Assembly: GCF_013385425.1 (NCBI RefSeq)
Contig: NZ_JACAQA010000003.1
Coordinates: 186,001 to 250,000 of the forward strand
From: Pseudomonas gingeri
Lineage (GTDB): Bacteria > Pseudomonadota > Gammaproteobacteria > Pseudomonadales > Pseudomonadaceae
Reading direction: 5' to 3'
DNA length: 64,000 nucleotides
In this document: one piece after another, positions 61,008 to 64,000 of the stretch
Layout of the letters: each line of letters begins with the position of its first letter
How positions within the stretch are numbered: the stretch's first letter is position 1
Translations under genes and position numbers: made by a program
The notes under the pieces: model-generated
What the model was told of the DNA's origin: nothing
What the model saw: the letters and a program-made list of their open reading frames with translations, nothing else
The model's database searches: none

Positions 61008-62033
61008 TTACAGCAGGCCGGCCTGGCGCAGCAACTTGACCGCGTGGCTATCGTCACCCAGGGTCTTCATATCCAGGGCCGGTGGCGAAAGCTTGCTGAA
61101 CGGCAGCAGTACAGGGTCCGGAGCAACACCCGCGCGCAGCGGATACTCGTAGGTCACCTTGTTGCTGGCCATCAACTGTTGAGCGCCTTCGCTGGTCAGG
61201 TAGGCGGCAAACTTGTTCGCGGCTTCCTGGTTGCGGGTGGTCTTCAGGACCGCGACGCCCGACACGTTGACCAGCGCCCCGACATCACCGTTGGCGAAGT
61301 GATAAAGCGCACTGTGGGTCCCTTTGTCACCGGCTTCGGTGTGCAGGCGCGCCCAGTAGTAGCTGTTGATCACCCCGACGGCAACACCACCACGGTTGAC
61401 GGCAGCGGTAACGCCTTCGTCATCGTTGAAAATCTGCGAGTTGGTGCGCAGGCCCTTGAGCCACTGCAAGGTGGTGGCTTCGCCCTTCACCGCCAGCATC
61501 GCGCTGACCAGGGGCAGGAAGTCGGCATCGGCCGGCGCAATGGCCACCTTGCCTTTCCAGGCCGGCTCGGCCAGGTCGAGCAACGAGGCCGGCAATTCAG
61601 TGGCCTGGACCAGCTTGGTGTTGTAGGCCAGCACGTTTTCACGGGCCAGCACCCCGACCCAATCACCGCTCGGCGAGCTGTAACGGGCCGGGATAGTCGA
61701 CAAAGTGGCGGGTTGCACGGGGGCCAACAAGCCCTTCTCTTCCAGCAACATCAGCTCGGGAGAGTTTTCGGTGAAGTACACGTCGGCGGGCGAGGCACTG
61801 CCTTCGGCCAGCAGTTGCGCCGCCAGTTCCGGACCTTCACCGGTGCGCACCTTGACCGAAATGCCGGTCTGCTTTTCGAAATCCTTGACCAGTTGATTGA
61901 CGGTCTGCTCGTGTTGCGCACTGTACAGGGTCAGCGAGGCGGCCTGAGAGACGCCGCACGCCAGCATCGCGGCTGCCAGGCAGGCGAGTTGGACAGTGCG
62001 CGGCAACGTGGCGTTGAAAACCTTGAAAGACAT
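61008..62033 (-). CDS. fbpA: Ferric iron-binding protein (FbpA type)
   Basis: The 341-residue protein has a signal peptide ending GVSQA, then LTLYSAQHEQ, PADVYFTENSPELMLLEEKG and the paired Tyr motif VINSYYWARL, which in FbpA proteins coordinates Fe(III). It delivers iron to the FbpB-FbpC transporter. The ATG at 62033 follows GGGAGTA. Two strong hairpins separate it from efeB upstream. Confidence 0.92.
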   Translation of the reverse strand: MSFKVFNATLPRTVQLACLAAAMLACGVSQAASLTLYSAQHEQTVNQLVKDFEKQTGISVKVRTGEGPELAAQLLAEGSASPADVYFTENSPELMLLEEKGLLAPVQPATLSTIPARYSSPSGDWVGVLARENVLAYNTKLVQATELPASLLDLAEPAWKGKVAIAPADADFLPLVSAMLAVKGEATTLQWLKGLRTNSQIFNDDEGVTAAVNRGGVAVGVINSYYWARLHTEAGDKGTHSALYHFANGDVGALVNVSGVAVLKTTRNQEAANKFAAYLTSEGAQQLMASNKVTYEYPLRAGVAPDPVLLPFSKLSPPALDMKTLGDDSHAVKLLRQAGLL

Positions 62034-62072
62034 TCGAAATACTCCCAATACAGCGATGATTACAGCCAAAGA

Positions 62073-62124
62073 GGCGCAGCCCGATACAGGCTGCGCCCTG
62101 CTCGACAGCCCTTAGCTGTCGAGC
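62073..62124 (-). terminator. Two adjacent hairpins between efeB and fbpA
   Basis: Reading leftward, the first stem is GCTCGACAGC / GCTGTCGAGC (10 bp, 62100-62124, overlapping the efeB stop codon), and the second is GGCGCAGCC / GGCTGCGCC (9 bp, 62073-62097), followed by TCTTTGG. They could attenuate transcription or protect mRNA, giving different levels of efeB and fbpABC. Confidence 0.6.
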
Positions 62125-63416
62125 CCTTCGAACAACCCGGCACCGATGAACGAACCCTCGCTGGCACCCGGTGGGCAGGCGAAGATCCCACTCCCCACAT
62201 GGGTGGTGAACTGGTTCATGATGTCCAGGGTGGACAGTTTCTTGTTGATCTTGATAAAGCCGCTGCGCGGGTCGCGCTGGTAAGCCACGAAGAACAACCC
62301 GGCATCGAGCATCATGCCCTGGCGCCATGGTGGCCAACGCTCGGCATAAAAACCCACCCCATCGTTGTAGGAGTAGGCACGCCGCAGAATCTGCGCACCG
62401 TCGTTTTCAGCGGCGGCGGACAGCCGCGCATGGGCATTGTCCGGAATGATCGGGTTGCCGTCCTTGTCTTGTGCTTCAAGATCCAGCGGGTCGGACTCGT
62501 GGGTCTTGCCCAGCGGCGCGCCACTGGCCTTGTCACGACCCACCACCTCTTCCTGGAAGCCCAGTTCCGTCCTGTCCCAGTGCTCCAGCGCGATACGGAT
62601 ACGCCGCACCACGACATAGGAGCCCGCCTTCATCCAGCCGCCTTCATCGCCGACCCAGACCACCTCGTCCATCATCTTGCTGTCGCGAGTGGACGGATTG
62701 TTGGTGCCATCCTTGAAACCCATCAGGTTTCGGGTGGTGCCGCCGCCAGCCGGGGGGCTGGTAAAACCGGACTGCATCCACTTGATCAGGGCCACGCCAT
62801 CCGCCAGGGCGAGCAGCTCACGCAGGGCATGGAAAGCCACCTGCGGATCATCGGCACAGACCTGGATGCTCAGGTCGCCGCCACACTTCTCGGCTACCAG
62901 TTGGTCGCCGTTGAATTTCGGCAGATCGACCAGCGCTTCCGGGCGCCGCGATGCCAGGCCATAACGGTCCTTGCCATCACTGCCGACAAACAAGCCGGGA
63001 CCGAAGCCAAAGGTCACGGTCAGGCGAGACGGCCTGAGTCCCTCGGCCGAACCGCCGTCCAGTGGCGCGGCATCCTTGGGCACCGCCAGTGGTTGCGCGG
63101 TCTCGCCATGGCTCATGCGATTGGCCGCAGCGGTCCAGCGCTTGAGCAGCGCGATCACATCCGCCCGCGCAGTGGTTTCCAGGTCGAACGCGGCAAACAG
63201 CGAATGGGTCTGCTGTGGCGTGACGATGCCGCCCTGGTGCACGCCATAGAACGGCTCGACTGCGGCCAACGCCTGGCCGGCCTTGGGCTTTGCCAGGCTT
63301 TCGGCCGCGGCCGCGCCGCCGGTGCCGATCACTCCCGCGGCAACGGCCAGGCTGCTGGCCGCGCTCAGGAAACGACGCCGGGACAGGCCAGGAACACTGT
63401 CGTCGTATGTACTCAT
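62112..63416 (-). CDS. efeB: Tat-exported Dyp-type peroxidase EfeB
   Basis: The 434-residue protein has a Tat signal (SRRRFLSAASSLAVAAG) and the Dyp peroxidase fold with the GFKDG motif (Asp236) and RIRIALEHWDR near the haem pocket. EfeB proteins act in iron uptake, either oxidising Fe(II) or releasing iron from haem. It is followed by fbpABC, and its ATG overlaps the end of the preceding beta-propeller gene by 4 bp. There is no efeU or efeO in view. Confidence 0.93.
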   Translation of the reverse strand: MSTYDDSVPGLSRRRFLSAASSLAVAAGVIGTGGAAAAESLAKPKAGQALAAVEPFYGVHQGGIVTPQQTHSLFAAFDLETTARADVIALLKRWTAAANRMSHGETAQPLAVPKDAAPLDGGSAEGLRPSRLTVTFGFGPGLFVGSDGKDRYGLASRRPEALVDLPKFNGDQLVAEKCGGDLSIQVCADDPQVAFHALRELLALADGVALIKWMQSGFTSPPAGGGTTRNLMGFKDGTNNPSTRDSKMMDEVVWVGDEGGWMKAGSYVVVRRIRIALEHWDRTELGFQEEVVGRDKASGAPLGKTHESDPLDLEAQDKDGNPIIPDNAHARLSAAAENDGAQILRRAYSYNDGVGFYAERWPPWRQGMMLDAGLFFVAYQRDPRSGFIKINKKLSTLDIMNQFTTHVGSGIFACPPGASEGSFIGAGLFEGLDS

Positions 63417-64000
63417 TTGGCCAGGACCAGCATGTTGACGTCGTCTTCCACGTAGTAGAAGCCATCACCGGTCGGTGTCATGACCAGGCCGAACAGATCG
63501 CCGTTACCCGGTGGTGTCTGGGCCTTGTTGGCATCGATCCACTGGGCAAAGAGCTGCTTGCCGGTTTCCGGGTCGATTTCCACGACCTTGCCGTTCAAGC
63601 CGTTGGTGGTCAGCAAGTGGCCATTAGGTGCGGTGGTCAGGGCCAACGGACGCAGCAACATGCCGTCCTTGGTCAACGTGCGGCCGACACCGGCGCTGGT
63701 GGTACGGGTGGTGGCATCCCAGATTTCGCTGATGCGGTTGGCCAGGGTATCGGAGACGTACAGCTTGTCGTCCTTGCCCATCGCCAGGCCGGTCGGGCCG
63801 ACGAGGAACACACCTTTGTCAGCCTGGGCGCTGAAGCCACTGCCGACCACGGTCTGGTTGGTGATCACTGGTGGCTTGCCTTCCGGGATCTTCAGGTCCA
63901 GGCGCAATACCGTGGACTGAATCACCACCGGTGGCGTGCCCTTGGCGCTGCCGACACCAAAACCGGCGTTGCTGACAAACAAGGTCGCGCTGGAACCGTT
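63413..64000 (-). CDS. NHL/SMP-30-like beta-propeller protein (partial, C-terminal part)
   Basis: The frame runs to the window edge without a start. It contains repeats with the pattern G-L-A-M/L...D-K-L-Y-V-S-D-T-L-A-N-R-I and a late ...GDLFGLVMTPTGDGFYYVEDD, typical of blades of an NHL-type propeller. It overlaps efeB by 4 bp (ATGA), so the propeller, EfeB and FbpABC are probably one operon reading leftward. Its function is unknown; a role in iron or haem handling is only inferred. Confidence 0.8.
   Translation of the reverse strand, partial: NGSSATLFVSNAGFGVGSAKGTPPVVIQSTVLRLDLKIPEGKPPVITNQTVVGSGFSAQADKGVFLVGPTGLAMGKDDKLYVSDTLANRISEIWDATTRTTSAGVGRTLTKDGMLLRPLALTTAPNGHLLTTNGLNGKVVEIDPETGKQLFAQWIDANKAQTPPGNGDLFGLVMTPTGDGFYYVEDDVNMLVLAK

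Noticed and set aside
61044..63455. 803-codon + strand frame opposite fbpA and efeB
   Set aside because: It crosses two well-supported genes on the other strand, is rich in Arg/Gln/His and matches no family.
1..64000. tRNA, rRNA, CRISPR arrays and insertion sequences
   Set aside because: No cloverleaf-type tRNA ends, no repeat-spacer pattern and no transposase were noticed on either strand.

Overview
The window is about 64 kb of a high-GC gammaproteobacterial chromosome, almost certainly a Pseudomonas of the fluorescens type. The evidence is the codon use, a DUF2790 gene beside a copper-type two-component system, ANR-type TTGAT-N4-ATCAA boxes, the typical T6SS gene set, and a dif site matching the gammaproteobacterial/Pseudomonas form. 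No rRNA, tRNA, CRISPR array or insertion sequence was seen.

The main structural feature is a 28-bp chromosome dimer resolution site (dif) at 36506-36533, which places the window across the replication terminus. The exact octamer GGGCAGGG (a form of the E. coli FtsK-orienting KOPS motif) supports this: all four copies I found left of dif are on the + strand and all seven right of it are on the - strand, so all point at dif.

Layout. (1) 1-2342: end of an unknown gene, a hotdog-fold protein behind a promoter overlapped by inverted repeats, then a copper/cytochrome oxidase module (DUF2946, Sco, PCuAC). (2) 2358-21806: a complete T6SS in two divergent arms, tssA-M-L-K-J on the left and tssB-C-hcp-E-F-G-H-vgrG-ywqK on the right, ending at a convergent DUF4280 PAAR-like gene. 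Several parts are unusual: a TssB Asp-Pro repeat tail, a TssC Ala-rich insert, a TssM without its nucleotide-binding motifs and a tandem repeat in TssG. (3) 21909-25062: small coiled-coil protein, rlhA, ridA. (4) 25135-27933: a two-gene sulfation module (PAPS synthetase plus sulfotransferase). (5) 28302-30482: remnant of a class I aldolase and a secreted hydrolase with three C-terminal repeats. (6) 30800-34980: chemoreceptor with a sugar-type binding protein, and an MFS exporter. (7) 35316-36533: a protein with two nuclease-like domains next to dif. (8) 36782-38730: SDR, tiny membrane protein, ModA-like protein. (9) 38908-45808: a five-gene operon (fused glycosyltransferases, HemN-like radical SAM enzyme, two duplicated-domain paralogs, MFS transporter) that looks like an undescribed biosynthetic pathway. 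(10) 46220-50001: DUF2790 gene with a CusR/CopR-like box, a metal-type two-component system, a periplasmic binding protein. (11) 50056-58064: 2OG oxygenase, then a low-oxygen group (phosphoketolase, acetate kinase, universal stress protein, two hydrolases) with ANR-type boxes in its intergenic regions. (12) 58360-64000: an FbpABC ferric iron transporter with the Dyp peroxidase EfeB and the end of a beta-propeller gene.

Functional links. The copper genes at the left edge and the metal two-component system near 47 kb may belong to one metal response. Phosphoketolase and acetate kinase together turn sugar phosphates into acetyl phosphate and then ATP. EfeB and FbpABC form one iron unit. The accessory genes (sulfation module, hydrolase, nuclease, biosynthetic operon) lie within about 11 kb of dif, fitting the known tendency of terminus regions to collect strain-specific DNA.
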